In this document: piece by piece, positions 15,479-24,144 of the stretch
Numbering within the stretch: the first letter of the stretch is position 1
Layout of the letters: every line of letters starts with the position of its first letter
Source: Chryseosolibacter sp036402115
GTDB lineage: Bacteria > Bacteroidota > Bacteroidia > Cytophagales > Cyclobacteriaceae
Direction of reading: 5' to 3'
Assembly: GCA_036402115.1 (NCBI GenBank)
Contig: DASWTM010000021.1
Span: forward strand, 10,747 to 74,746
DNA length: 64,000 nucleotides
Position numbers and translations under genes: made by a program
Notes under the pieces: generated by a model
What the model was told of the DNA's origin: nothing
The model's database searches: none
Seen by the model: the letters and a program-made list of their open reading frames with translations, nothing else

Positions 15479-16905
15479 TTGGAAAAAAGTTAATCAGCCA
15501 CAGTATCATTTATGGCGCTGCAAGCTTGTTAATCAATGGCAGTAACTTTTTTTTAATTCCTATTTATACGCATTACCTGACAACAGCCGAATACGGAATT
15601 ATCAGTAGCGTTGCGGTATTCAGTGCAATTACTACATCGATTTTTACGTTAGGATTCAATGGTGCGGTGACACGGTTCTATGTCGAGTATTCAACGGAGC
15701 AGTTCAGAGAATTTCTTTTTTCGGTATTCGTTTTTCAAGTTGTCTTTGCAGCTCTTGTTTGTCTTCCGTTCGTACTGCTCAATGGATTATTCCTTGATTC
15801 CATTTTTAAAGGAGTTCCGTTCGAGCCCTACTTGCGTTATGGAATCTACATTGGGATTACTGGGATCTTTTCGACCGTACCGCTCGCCTTTCTCCAGGCA
15901 CAATCCAAGGCATTGGGTTACCGCATTTTTACAACAGTGTCATTTTTAATTCTGACAGCATTAATGTTTGTCATGGTGGTGTTTAATCGGTCAGGAAGTA
16001 TAGGTGGCGTTCAGGCCACCTTATATGCAAATTGTTTGATGGCATTGATTTACACCGGCTTCTTACTACGACAGAGTATCATTCGATTTCATTTTCCCTA
16101 TGTTCGTGCTGCATTGACTTTTGGAGTGCCTGTCATGCTGTATGCTGTTTTCGGCTCGCTTATTGAGCTTTCATCCAAATACTTTATTGAGCGCTTTGTA
16201 TCGCTGGATGACCTCGGAATTTACAACGCTGGCTACCAGATGGCATCCGTTATTTTGCTCGTCATTAATGCAGTTAATATGGCGTGGGTGCCCGTCTTTT
16301 TTGCAAAGGCTAAAGAAAACATCTCATCAACATTGTTTGGTGATTTTGGGAAGCTTCTTATCGTGTGCTTGACCGTGGGCGGGCTGGCCGTAGCGCTGCT
16401 CGCCAATGAAATCATAGGCTTGTTGGACAACGGCTATGCACAGGCAGCCAGTATAGTTCCGATCCTTGTCTTAACGCACGTAGTGGGAGGCGGGTATTGG
16501 GTACTTATGGTGAATCCGATCAGCTATGCCAGGAAGACCGTATATTTGCCGATCCTAACAACCATTTCAGGAGTTTTTTCTGTATTTTTGAGCCTTTTTC
16601 TAATTCCAAAAGCGGGAATGGTAGGAGCTGCGTTATCCACTTTGTTGAGTTATTTACTCCTCATTGCGATTTCATATGTGGTTTTCAAAAGATTTTCTCA
16701 GATCCGCTATGACTTTGCAAGGATGAATACGATGATTTTAATTGCTATTGTGATTTATCTGGTGTCCCTCGCTATTCCTGCCCAGGATTTAATTATTTCC
16801 ATTGTCATTAAGCTAACACTGCTGGTATTGTATGTAGCCATTCTGCAGTTCGCGAGAGTGTATTCGATCCAAGACGCTATAGCTTTTGTTAAATCCACAC
16901 ATTAA
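15475..16905 (+). CDS. wzx: Polysaccharide flippase, Wzx-like (MOP superfamily)
   Basis: A 476-residue integral membrane protein with 12-14 hydrophobic helices. The N-terminal YGAASLLINGSNFFLIPIYT and the ending of helix 1 with THYLTTAEYGIISS are typical of Wzx-type flippases (RfbX/polysaccharide_synt family), which move undecaprenyl-PP-linked repeat units across the inner membrane. The start codon overlaps the polymerase stop (ATGA). It is the only flippase recognised in the window, so it probably serves the glycan built by the surrounding enzymes. Confidence 0.88.
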   Translation: MIGKKLISHSIIYGAASLLINGSNFFLIPIYTHYLTTAEYGIISSVAVFSAITTSIFTLGFNGAVTRFYVEYSTEQFREFLFSVFVFQVVFAALVCLPFVLLNGLFLDSIFKGVPFEPYLRYGIYIGITGIFSTVPLAFLQAQSKALGYRIFTTVSFLILTALMFVMVVFNRSGSIGGVQATLYANCLMALIYTGFLLRQSIIRFHFPYVRAALTFGVPVMLYAVFGSLIELSSKYFIERFVSLDDLGIYNAGYQMASVILLVINAVNMAWVPVFFAKAKENISSTLFGDFGKLLIVCLTVGGLAVALLANEIIGLLDNGYAQAASIVPILVLTHVVGGGYWVLMVNPISYARKTVYLPILTTISGVFSVFLSLFLIPKAGMVGAALSTLLSYLLLIAISYVVFKRFSQIRYDFARMNTMILIAIVIYLVSLAIPAQDLIISIVIKLTLLVLYVAILQFARVYSIQDAIAFVKSTH

Positions 16906-16909
16906 AAGC

Positions 16910-17806
16910 ATGCTCCCAAAGCTCTTACTTACCCATGGTTTGAAATTATGCAGCAGAGTACTGCAGTCATGCGCCCTCCGCTTGCATTTTCTCGCACGGG
17001 GCCTTGAAAGAATTTCTTTATTGACTCCGGAGGAGCGCGCAATACTGCAACGGAACGCCAAGTTTAAGGACAAGCATAAAGGAAAACGCGCATTTGTAAT
17101 TGTTACTGGCCCTTCGCTTGCGAATCAGGATATAAGCTGGCTGGGAGATGAAGTCACATTTGTTGTGTCTGGCTTTTATAAACATGAGTCCGTGAAGGTT
17201 TGGCAACCAACTTATTATTGTATTGCAGACGCTTACTTCTTTAACGGAAAGCCAGACAGTTTGAAATTTTTTGATAACCTTAAAACGGTAATCACAAAAA
17301 GCATTTTTTTCATTCCGTTATTTCGGGGATATGCGGCAAACAAGCGACACGGGTTGTTGCCGCAGGATCAGACGTTTTACATCGCAAATGCTGGGCTTCC
17401 AAACCATAAGATTGACATGACGGGCGTTGTACAGTCATTTCAGTCCGTCAGCGCATTTGCTTTGGCTCAAGCTATTTATATGGGCTGTAGTCCGATTTAC
17501 CTGATGGGTTTTGATCATGACTGGCTAGCAAACCGTGGGATGGATAAACACTTTTACAAAGACAGTATCGTTCAGGGAACACCGGGCAGCACCAAACCGC
17601 TTTCAGCACTAAAGAGCTATGACGAAGATGTAAGGACAGTCCTCACGCTTTGGAAAAATTACAGGGCGCTCGATTACATTGCGCGCAAACGGAATATCAA
17701 GATCTATAACGCCACAGGCGGAGGTTATCTTGATGTTTTTGAATACGCCAGGTTTGAGGACCTGAAAAAAAATAACGCTTACGAAGCGTCACATAAATCC
17801 GCTTAG
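16910..17806 (+). CDS. Sialyltransferase-fold protein (GT42/DUF115-like), candidate nonulosonate transferase
   Basis: A 298-residue, apparently soluble protein. KRAFVIVTGPSL (about residues 57-68) followed by ISWLGDEVTFVVSGFY resembles the nucleotide-binding start of GT42 sialyltransferases (CST-I/II) and of DUF115/Maf proteins (GxGPSL, then an F/NxFY strand). Further on, SVSAFALAQAIYMGCSPIYLMGFDHDW matches the GT42 segment in which a helix leads into IYLxGxDF. The ATG at 16910 lies 2 bases after the flippase stop; a TTG 24 bases upstream would overlap it. Since a CMP-nonulosonate operon lies 5 kb away, it is a candidate legionaminyl transferase. That assignment is inference, and a different DUF115 role remains possible. 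Confidence 0.55.
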   Translation: MLPKLLLTHGLKLCSRVLQSCALRLHFLARGLERISLLTPEERAILQRNAKFKDKHKGKRAFVIVTGPSLANQDISWLGDEVTFVVSGFYKHESVKVWQPTYYCIADAYFFNGKPDSLKFFDNLKTVITKSIFFIPLFRGYAANKRHGLLPQDQTFYIANAGLPNHKIDMTGVVQSFQSVSAFALAQAIYMGCSPIYLMGFDHDWLANRGMDKHFYKDSIVQGTPGSTKPLSALKSYDEDVRTVLTLWKNYRALDYIARKRNIKIYNATGGGYLDVFEYARFEDLKKNNAYEASHKSA

Positions 17807-17843
17807 CATTACGAAGGTTAGAAACATTATTAATAACGATTGC

Positions 17844-18983
17844 ATGAGTACCTATTATCCTATTTCGCAACCCTTTATTTCCGACAAGGAACTTGAGTAT
17901 GTAACCGATGCCGTGAAGTCAGGCTGGGTTTCATCGCTCGGTAAGTATATCGAACTTTTCGAAACATCATTTGCAAAGTTCTGCGATGTAAAGTATGCTC
18001 TCACAGTCAATAATGGTACAACGGGTTTGCACCTGGCGTTGGAAGTATTAGGCGTTACTGCCGGTGATGAGGTTATCATTCCGGACTTAACGTTTGTGGC
18101 CACAGCGAATGCTGTTGCTTATACCGGAGCAAAACCAGTCCTGGTTGATATTGACCCCGACACGTTATGTATCTCGTTAGAAGCGATAAAGAAAGCAATA
18201 ACGCCACGCACAAAAGCCATAATTCCTGTACACCTGTATGGCCACCCGGCAAACATGTCGGAGATCAATACGTTGGCGAAACAACACAATTTGTTCGTCA
18301 TTGAAGATGCTGCTGAGGCGCATGGCGCTGAATGCAATGGAAAGCGCGTTGGAAGTCTTTCGCATTTTGGGGTTTTTAGTTTCTATGGAAACAAAATCAT
18401 TACAACTGGCGAAGGTGGCATGCTTACTACGAATGATGCCGCATTATTTCAGCGTGCAAAGCTGTTGCGTGATCATGCAATGAGTCCGACAAAGCGATAC
18501 TGGCATCCGGAAAGGGGGTTCAATTACAGAATGACGAATCTTCAGGCGGCACTTGGATTGGCTCAGATGGAAAGAATAGACGAAGTGCTCGAGCATCGCC
18601 AACAATTGTTTCGTTGGTATTCGGAAGGCATTAACACAGACAAACACATCCGATTGAATTACCAGGCACCTTGGGCGAAAAATGTGTACTGGCTGATTTG
18701 TCTTGAAATTGATTGGCTCACAGAACAATTGCGCAATCAATTTATGGAAGCTTTAAAGAAGGCGGGGGTGGATTCAAGACCGTTCTTCTACACCATTTCG
18801 TCAATGCCTATGTATCAGGATAAGCCGGCTTCAACGGCTCTGGCTAAGTCAACGATAGGACTTAATCTGCCAACCTATTTTCAACTAACAAGGAAAGATG
18901 TTTTGGCCGTATCAAAAATTATAAACGATACGATTCAATCGATAAAAATTAAAGCTGATGAAAGACACGCTTCCATTATTTAA
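17844..18983 (+). CDS. DegT-family sugar aminotransferase, perosamine-synthase-like
   Basis: A 379-residue PLP enzyme. KSGWVSSLGKYIELFE at the N-terminus and DAAEAHGAECNGKRVG are typical of the GDP-perosamine synthase / UDP-4-amino-sugar branch. The PLP lysine is Lys184 in SFYGNKIITTGEGGM, and the catalytic-pocket Asp155 is in VIEDAAE. These enzymes aminate a 4-keto-6-deoxy nucleotide sugar with glutamate. The 3' end overlaps the next gene by 26 bases. The donor nucleotide (GDP or UDP/dTDP) is not decided by what can be read here. An upstream 4,6-dehydratase is not adjacent. Confidence 0.82.
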   Translation: MSTYYPISQPFISDKELEYVTDAVKSGWVSSLGKYIELFETSFAKFCDVKYALTVNNGTTGLHLALEVLGVTAGDEVIIPDLTFVATANAVAYTGAKPVLVDIDPDTLCISLEAIKKAITPRTKAIIPVHLYGHPANMSEINTLAKQHNLFVIEDAAEAHGAECNGKRVGSLSHFGVFSFYGNKIITTGEGGMLTTNDAALFQRAKLLRDHAMSPTKRYWHPERGFNYRMTNLQAALGLAQMERIDEVLEHRQQLFRWYSEGINTDKHIRLNYQAPWAKNVYWLICLEIDWLTEQLRNQFMEALKKAGVDSRPFFYTISSMPMYQDKPASTALAKSTIGLNLPTYFQLTRKDVLAVSKIINDTIQSIKIKADERHASII

Positions 18984-19719
18984 CAGGATTACCAGCAAGG
19001 CTAAAATGGTGTTCATGTTCAGCAAGGCGAAGGCCTACATGGCTACCATGCGTGCTGATAATCCATTACGAGGCATTCCGGTTAAAGTAGTTGGTGACGT
19101 GTCAGCCGACCCGACCGAGTTCTTCAATCACTATGATGCATTTGCCTTTTGGACCGCCAGCAAACTCAACAAAGGTGGAAGAAAAAAAATTTTGGATGTG
19201 GGAAGTCCCAAGATGATGTGTGCGATGTTCTCTGCTGAGCATGACGTGACATCCTTGGTCTTAGCAGACTGCAAGGACTCAATATCTGCAGTGAAGTATA
19301 TTAAGCACGATGTTTGCGACCCCTTACCGTTCGAGCCTTCGACATTTGATGTGTTTACGTCATCTGCGGCACTGCAACTGGTTGGATTGGGACGCTATGG
19401 TGATAAGGTTGATGCGAACTGCCTTCCCAACCTGGTCAGTCAGCTGGAACGAGTGGTCAAGCCGGATGGCGATTTGTTTATTAGTATTTGCCTGGGCCCG
19501 AACAGACTTGCTTATAACAATTCATGGTTCCTGGACATGCCCACCATTACGACCATATTCGGCAATTGGAGGGTTATAGATTCGCTGGTGGACGGATGGT
19601 CATCTCCCCGGACACAGCCCACAGGGCCGATATCTGAAAGGTTTTCAAAGAGCACGTCCGTTGATAACATTGCCTTGGGCGACTACCGTGTGGTGTTTCT
19701 CCACTTTAAAAGAAAATAG
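18958..19719 (+). CDS. DUF268-like methyltransferase-fold protein
   Basis: A 253-residue protein with a methyltransferase-like core: KILDVGSPKMMCAMFSAEHDVTSLVLADC (about residues 78-106) replaces the usual DxGxGxG glycine loop, followed by VFTSSAALQLVGLGRYGDKVD. The latter block (HxxGLGRYGD-like) is the mark of the DUF268 family found in glycan clusters. The degenerate motif I (GSPK for GxGxG) means SAM binding is uncertain. The start is nested in the end of the aminotransferase gene (26-base overlap), so it is probably co-translated with it. Function unknown; sugar methylation is a guess from context. Confidence 0.6.
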   Translation: MKDTLPLFNRITSKAKMVFMFSKAKAYMATMRADNPLRGIPVKVVGDVSADPTEFFNHYDAFAFWTASKLNKGGRKKILDVGSPKMMCAMFSAEHDVTSLVLADCKDSISAVKYIKHDVCDPLPFEPSTFDVFTSSAALQLVGLGRYGDKVDANCLPNLVSQLERVVKPDGDLFISICLGPNRLAYNNSWFLDMPTITTIFGNWRVIDSLVDGWSSPRTQPTGPISERFSKSTSVDNIALGDYRVVFLHFKRK

Positions 19720-19775
19720 TTCGCAAAGGGAAATCACACTTTGCCACCCTTGCGCAGAAATTAAAACCGATAAAA

Positions 19776-20618
19776 ATGAATCAAAAATTCCCTTACACCT
19801 GGGAAGAAGCTATCCAGATCCTGAGGAAAGACCCTGCCCATCAGGAGCTTATTTTTAACGCGTATCTGACAGATGATCTTGTCAGTAACTGCAAACGTTT
19901 CGCCTCTAGTGAAGAGTTTCAGGAGACGCTTAAACTAATTCGCAAGTACGCTGGTAATGTAAAAAAGGTTTTGGATGTTCCAGGCGGAAACGGCATCGCT
20001 ACGTACGCATTTGCATCGTCTGGTTTTGATGTCACCGTTGTTGAGCCCGATGCCTCTGCTTCAGTCGGACGTGGAGCCATTCAGTTTGTGCTGGATCAGG
20101 CGTCTCTCAAGGCAACTATTGTCGAAGCGTTTGGTGAGAACCTTCCATTTCAGGACGGCACGTTTGATGTGGTTTACGTTCGTCAGGGGCTTCATCACGC
20201 GTACGATCTAAACAAAATGGTCTCCGAATACTTTCGTGTTCTTAAAAAGGGGGGAATACTTCTGGGTTGCCGTGAACATGTTGTCGATAACCATGGGTCT
20301 AGCAAGGAAGCGTTTTTGAAAGCGCAAGTGGATCACCAGCTTTACGGTGGAGAAAATGCCTTTACCTTGAAGGAATATAAGGCGGCATTCGAGCAAGCCG
20401 GGTTTGAACTCTGTGAAATAATCAGTCCGTATAGTTCGCCAATAAATTTGTTTCCCAAAACGCCCGAGTCGTTGCAGGAAAAGATTCTGGCAACTTCAGT
20501 AGGGAAAACCTTAAGCGCGATTTTGCCGCGCAAATGGGTTGTTAAAATTGGTATGGAAGCAATCAAATTCGCGAAACTTCCAGGGAGGATGTATTCATTT
20601 GTCGGAAAAAAAGCGTGA
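19776..20618 (+). CDS. SAM-dependent methyltransferase (Methyltransf_11 type)
   Basis: A 280-residue protein with a canonical class I methyltransferase core: VLDVPGGNGIATYAFASSGFDVTVVEPD (about residues 67-94) as motifs I and II, FDVVYVRQGLHHAYD as motif IV/post-I and LKKGGILLGCREHV as the following strand. The N-terminal 60 residues are helical. It lies one base before an unusual DegT aminotransferase (ATG at 20620). Together with the DUF268-like gene it gives two methyltransferase-fold proteins next to two aminotransferases, which suggests synthesis of an N- or O-methylated amino sugar. The substrate is unknown. Confidence 0.8.
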   Translation: MNQKFPYTWEEAIQILRKDPAHQELIFNAYLTDDLVSNCKRFASSEEFQETLKLIRKYAGNVKKVLDVPGGNGIATYAFASSGFDVTVVEPDASASVGRGAIQFVLDQASLKATIVEAFGENLPFQDGTFDVVYVRQGLHHAYDLNKMVSEYFRVLKKGGILLGCREHVVDNHGSSKEAFLKAQVDHQLYGGENAFTLKEYKAAFEQAGFELCEIISPYSSPINLFPKTPESLQEKILATSVGKTLSAILPRKWVVKIGMEAIKFAKLPGRMYSFVGKKA

Positions 20619-20619
20619 C

Positions 20620-21900
20620 ATGCTCAATCGCCTTATTCCTATCGTCCAGAAATTAAAGAAGTCCAATCCTGTTTTATATGCGAAACTAGTCGGGCTTGGC
20701 AAGAGATTTCTTGGCAAACGACTGGGTGTTTACCCCAGGCTTCTGGCCAATGAAAAGCAAGCTGTTGCAGATGTTCTTGATAGCTCACAATGGAACATGG
20801 CTTATGGAAAAGGACTGGCACACGAACGCCTGGAAGAAGCGTTCTCTGAGTATGTCGGAGTTCCTCACGCAGTTGCCGTTGGGAGCGGAGGGATGGCCAT
20901 CCAAATGACCTTACGTGCTTTCGGATTTCAGCATGGAGATGAAGTAATCCATCAAGTTGACACATGTTCGGCCACCGCGATGGCAGTAATGAACGCTGGG
21001 GTTACACCGGTTTTCGCTGATATTAACGATCAAACATTTATGCTTGATGGTGCCAGTGTGCAGCGAGCTACCAATTCACAAACACGCGGAATTCTTGGCA
21101 CACACATGTGGGGGAATCCCGAGAACATGAAGGAGCTGCGGACCCAGGCCGATGGAGCAGGGCTGAAGCTCATCGAAGACGCATGTCTTGCCCTTGGGAC
21201 GAAGGTGCAAGGCAAGATGGCTGGAAGCTGGGGAGACGCCAGTGTCTTTTCGTTTGGATGCATTAAGCCAATCCAAGGTGGTGAAGGTGGGATGATTCTA
21301 ACAGCAGATTCAGCACTGGCATCCGAATTACGGGCAATGCGCCACTGGGGCGACAGGACTTCCGAATTCGGAGTACGCGATGTTACTGAATTGAGTTGGA
21401 ATGGCCGTATGTCTGAAATTGTTGCAGCCGTGGTGCGCGAGCAACTAAAAGGTTACCCCTCGCACCTGGCCGAAGTCCGCGAGCGTGTGCAGCGATTTAC
21501 GGAGTTCTTAAACAAGTTTGAAGGCATCACCCTCATGACCGGCAAAGGTGGGAATATTTCGGAGGTCACCTTTACGCAGGCAGTATTAAAAATTGACGGT
21601 GAAAAAATTGCGAAAGAACAACTTTACCAGGCACTTGCTGAATCAGGAATTCCTGTGTGGCATGCCAACTTCGAGCTAATCAATAGTCTCTCCTTCTTCC
21701 GCAACGGGACCTGGCGCAAATGGATTGTAAAGGGAGACCTTGAAAGAATTGCAGGGAATTATGCTGAAAAATTTCCAGCCGCCCAACAGCTCTATGAATC
21801 CCGCGGAATAGGTTTAGCAAAAATGAATTTTTTATCAAACGGAAATCTTTCTCACCTGATGAAAGAATTTGAGCGTGCTGTCACATTGTCATCGAAATGA
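20620..21900 (+). CDS. Divergent DegT/DnrJ-family aminotransferase
   Basis: A 426-residue fold-type I PLP protein with an extra basic, amphipathic N-terminal region of about 40 residues that most DegT enzymes lack. Family features are kept: SGGMAIQMTLRAFG as the start of the large domain, DEVIHQVDTCSATAMAV, LIEDACLALGTKVQGKMAGSWG with the pocket Asp, and a lysine at 216 in SFGCIKPIQGGEGGM at the PLP position. The start chosen is the ATG at 20620, one base after the methyltransferase stop. The preceding in-frame codons overlap that gene. The GT4 gene follows with a 4-base overlap. The substrate is unknown; it could be a sugar aminotransferase or dehydratase-like member. Confidence 0.72.
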   Translation: MLNRLIPIVQKLKKSNPVLYAKLVGLGKRFLGKRLGVYPRLLANEKQAVADVLDSSQWNMAYGKGLAHERLEEAFSEYVGVPHAVAVGSGGMAIQMTLRAFGFQHGDEVIHQVDTCSATAMAVMNAGVTPVFADINDQTFMLDGASVQRATNSQTRGILGTHMWGNPENMKELRTQADGAGLKLIEDACLALGTKVQGKMAGSWGDASVFSFGCIKPIQGGEGGMILTADSALASELRAMRHWGDRTSEFGVRDVTELSWNGRMSEIVAAVVREQLKGYPSHLAEVRERVQRFTEFLNKFEGITLMTGKGGNISEVTFTQAVLKIDGEKIAKEQLYQALAESGIPVWHANFELINSLSFFRNGTWRKWIVKGDLERIAGNYAEKFPAAQQLYESRGIGLAKMNFLSNGNLSHLMKEFERAVTLSSK

Positions 21901-23012
21901 AAAAGCTTGGAGTACTCGTATTGTCTAGGCCTGAAAACGGAGGAACGTTTCAGTATACACTTTCGATGGTGGAGGCTCTCACCATGATGAAAGGCTGGTC
22001 GATAACCTTATACACCGAAGCTGATAACAGCAACTACAATTCCTTTGGGTTTCCTGTGAAATATGTTGGTGCTTCCCCTTCAACGTGGCCATTGCAGACA
22101 TTGGCGGCCTATGCTGGAATAAAGTTTAGAGAGCCTTTTCCCCAAGAAGAACTGATTCTTGCTCCGATCTACTCGCCTGTGCTTTTGCATACACGCAAGC
22201 CCTTTGTTTATACGTTGCATGATGTGCAGGAGTATTACTTCCCGGAAAACTTTTCACGCGCACAAAAAATCTGGCGCAAGCAAATTCATTTGCTGTTGAC
22301 AAAACGAGCAACAAGAATAATCTGCGAGTCGAATTTTGTGCGAAAGGATATCGAACGATTTCTGGGCGTGCCTTCGAAGAAGATCAGCGTTATCGTTGCG
22401 CCCCCGCTGCAGCAGCAAGAAACGCACTATGACCGTGCGCAGTTGGACGCGATTCGCAGAAAATATAATATTGAAGGTCGCTACTTTTTTTACCCAGCTC
22501 AATTCTGGCTACACAAGAATCACGCGCGGCTTGTTGAGGCGTTTGCAAAAATCGCGGAACGGTTTGACGATGTTTCACTTGTGCTGACGGGTAAAAAGCG
22601 CGATGAATTTGAAAACGTTTTTTCACTCGTTGCAAAACTGCAGCTTCAGAACCGTGTAATCCATACCGGTTACGTAGATAATGAGGACCTTCCGGGGCTA
22701 TATCAGAATGCGTATGCCCTGGTGATGCCTAGTCTGTTCGAAAGTGTTAGTATTCCAGTCTATGAAGCTTTTCTCAATCGCACTGCGGTTTGCTGTTCTA
22801 ATGTGGTCGCGCTTCCGGAGCAGGTGGGCGATGCAGGCTTGCTATTCGATCCTCGTTCGGTAGATTCAATTACCGATGCAATGACGCGAGTGATGGAGAA
22901 CCCGGCACTCCGAGATCGATTGGTTGAGGCGGGCACGCTTCAAATCAGCAAGGTGACCACAGCCAGCTATGCTAAAGAGCTACACGAAATGCTCGGAAAG
23001 ATTCTCGAATAG
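21897..23012 (+). CDS. Glycosyltransferase family 4 (GT-B)
   Basis: A 371-residue cytoplasmic glycosyltransferase. The N-terminal half has the acceptor domain (SRPENGGTFQYTLSMVEAL), and the C-terminal half shows the GT4 donor-binding signature: FFYPAQFWLHKNHARLVEAFA, VIHTGYVDNEDLPGLYQNAYALVMPSLFESVSIPVYEAF with the ESxxxPxxE element (Glu pair), then LLFDPRSVDSI. It adds a sugar from an NDP donor to the growing lipid-linked oligosaccharide. The start overlaps the preceding stop (ATGA). It is the last gene of the plus-strand run before the convergent nonulosonate operon. Confidence 0.87.
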   Translation: MKKLGVLVLSRPENGGTFQYTLSMVEALTMMKGWSITLYTEADNSNYNSFGFPVKYVGASPSTWPLQTLAAYAGIKFREPFPQEELILAPIYSPVLLHTRKPFVYTLHDVQEYYFPENFSRAQKIWRKQIHLLLTKRATRIICESNFVRKDIERFLGVPSKKISVIVAPPLQQQETHYDRAQLDAIRRKYNIEGRYFFYPAQFWLHKNHARLVEAFAKIAERFDDVSLVLTGKKRDEFENVFSLVAKLQLQNRVIHTGYVDNEDLPGLYQNAYALVMPSLFESVSIPVYEAFLNRTAVCCSNVVALPEQVGDAGLLFDPRSVDSITDAMTRVMENPALRDRLVEAGTLQISKVTTASYAKELHEMLGKILE

Positions 23013-23018
23013 CGCTGC

Positions 23019-24119
23019 TTAAATAGTGCTTCTCAGTGCAGATAAAATTTTGTGGGCTGCTGTCCCATCGCCATAGACCGTAACGGGTGGCAATGTCTTC
23101 ATCTCATTAAATTTTCCGATTGCGCTAAGGATCTCGCTTCTTACAATCGGAACTGTATTAATGTTAGGCGTTTCAATGCGTCCCTTCTGCCGATCACCGA
23201 GGTTAATTACATATTTTGGAAAGAACGATGCTTCGACAAATCCGCTGGAAGTATTGCCCAGCATGAAGCTACAATGTTTCATACAACTCAGGTAGCCAAT
23301 CGTGCCGAAAGATTCCACGCCAATTGCATTACTTGCCCGCGCAATAAATGCGTTGAGGTGCTCGCGGATGACATTTCCCATCGTATCTGCGTTTGGCATA
23401 GTGATGATAAGCTGGTACTCCTTCACCTGGTCCAATGCAGCAATTAGTTCTTGGATGTAGTCCTCGTTTTTCTCAAACGAGACAGTTTCGGGGTGGAACG
23501 TGATCAGGATGCTTGGAATGCTCAGATCGATGTTAAACTTTGTCTTGAACTCGCTGACGGAGAGCAGGGGCATACGTTTGAGGTTGTCAATGCTGAGTGC
23601 TCCGACATTAAAGACGTTGTCGCGATGGCCAAGAATCTCAGCAACGCGGGTAGCATATTGTTCGGTGGAAGTGAAGTGATATTTGGACAGTACCGTTAAT
23701 GCATCGCGGAATGAGTTGTCAATGGCACCAAGTGTTCGTTCTCCGCCCGAGATGTGCGCCACCGGTATGTTGAAGGGAAGCGTTGAATATGCCGCTGCAA
23801 ACATTTCATACCGGTCGCCCAATGTCAGGCATAAATCGTAGCGTGAGGTTGCCCAGATCTGCGAGAATTTCATCATCGTCAAGCCCATGCTATCGGCCAC
23901 AGCCTGCGGAGACTCGCCAAGAATGAGTGATTCGACTTTGTGCTTAATCGCGAATCCATCGTGCTCAATTTGCCGCGAGGTTTGTCCATAGAAAAGAGAG
24001 TTGTGGGTTCCAAACGCTATGATATCCACATCAAATGAATCATCATTTTTCATAGCGGTTAGCAGCGGGTAGTAAATGCTGTAATCCGCGCGGGAGCTTG
24101 TCAGTAGTGCTATTCTCAT
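23019..24119 (-). CDS. legG: Hydrolysing NDP-sugar 2-epimerase, NeuC/LegG type
   Basis: A 366-residue GT-B-fold epimerase that hydrolyses and C2-epimerises an NDP-HexNAc (UDP- or GDP-diNAcBac in the legionaminate route) to the free ManNAc-like sugar used by NeuB. The N-terminal LLTSSRADYSIYYPLLTAM, DLCLTLGDRYEMFAAAYS, HISGGERTLGAIDNSFRDALT and the C-terminal LGNTSSGFVEASFFPKYVINLGDRQKGR are all NeuC/LegG signatures. The ATG at 24119 is used; another ATG lies 12 bases upstream. It is the last gene of the minus-strand operon, 25 bases after neuB/legI. Confidence 0.9.
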   Translation of the reverse strand: MRIALLTSSRADYSIYYPLLTAMKNDDSFDVDIIAFGTHNSLFYGQTSRQIEHDGFAIKHKVESLILGESPQAVADSMGLTMMKFSQIWATSRYDLCLTLGDRYEMFAAAYSTLPFNIPVAHISGGERTLGAIDNSFRDALTVLSKYHFTSTEQYATRVAEILGHRDNVFNVGALSIDNLKRMPLLSVSEFKTKFNIDLSIPSILITFHPETVSFEKNEDYIQELIAALDQVKEYQLIITMPNADTMGNVIREHLNAFIARASNAIGVESFGTIGYLSCMKHCSFMLGNTSSGFVEASFFPKYVINLGDRQKGRIETPNINTVPIVRSEILSAIGKFNEMKTLPPVTVYGDGTAAHKILSALRSTI

Positions 24120-24144
24120 TTTCGCGGGCATTGCGTTTTGCTGC

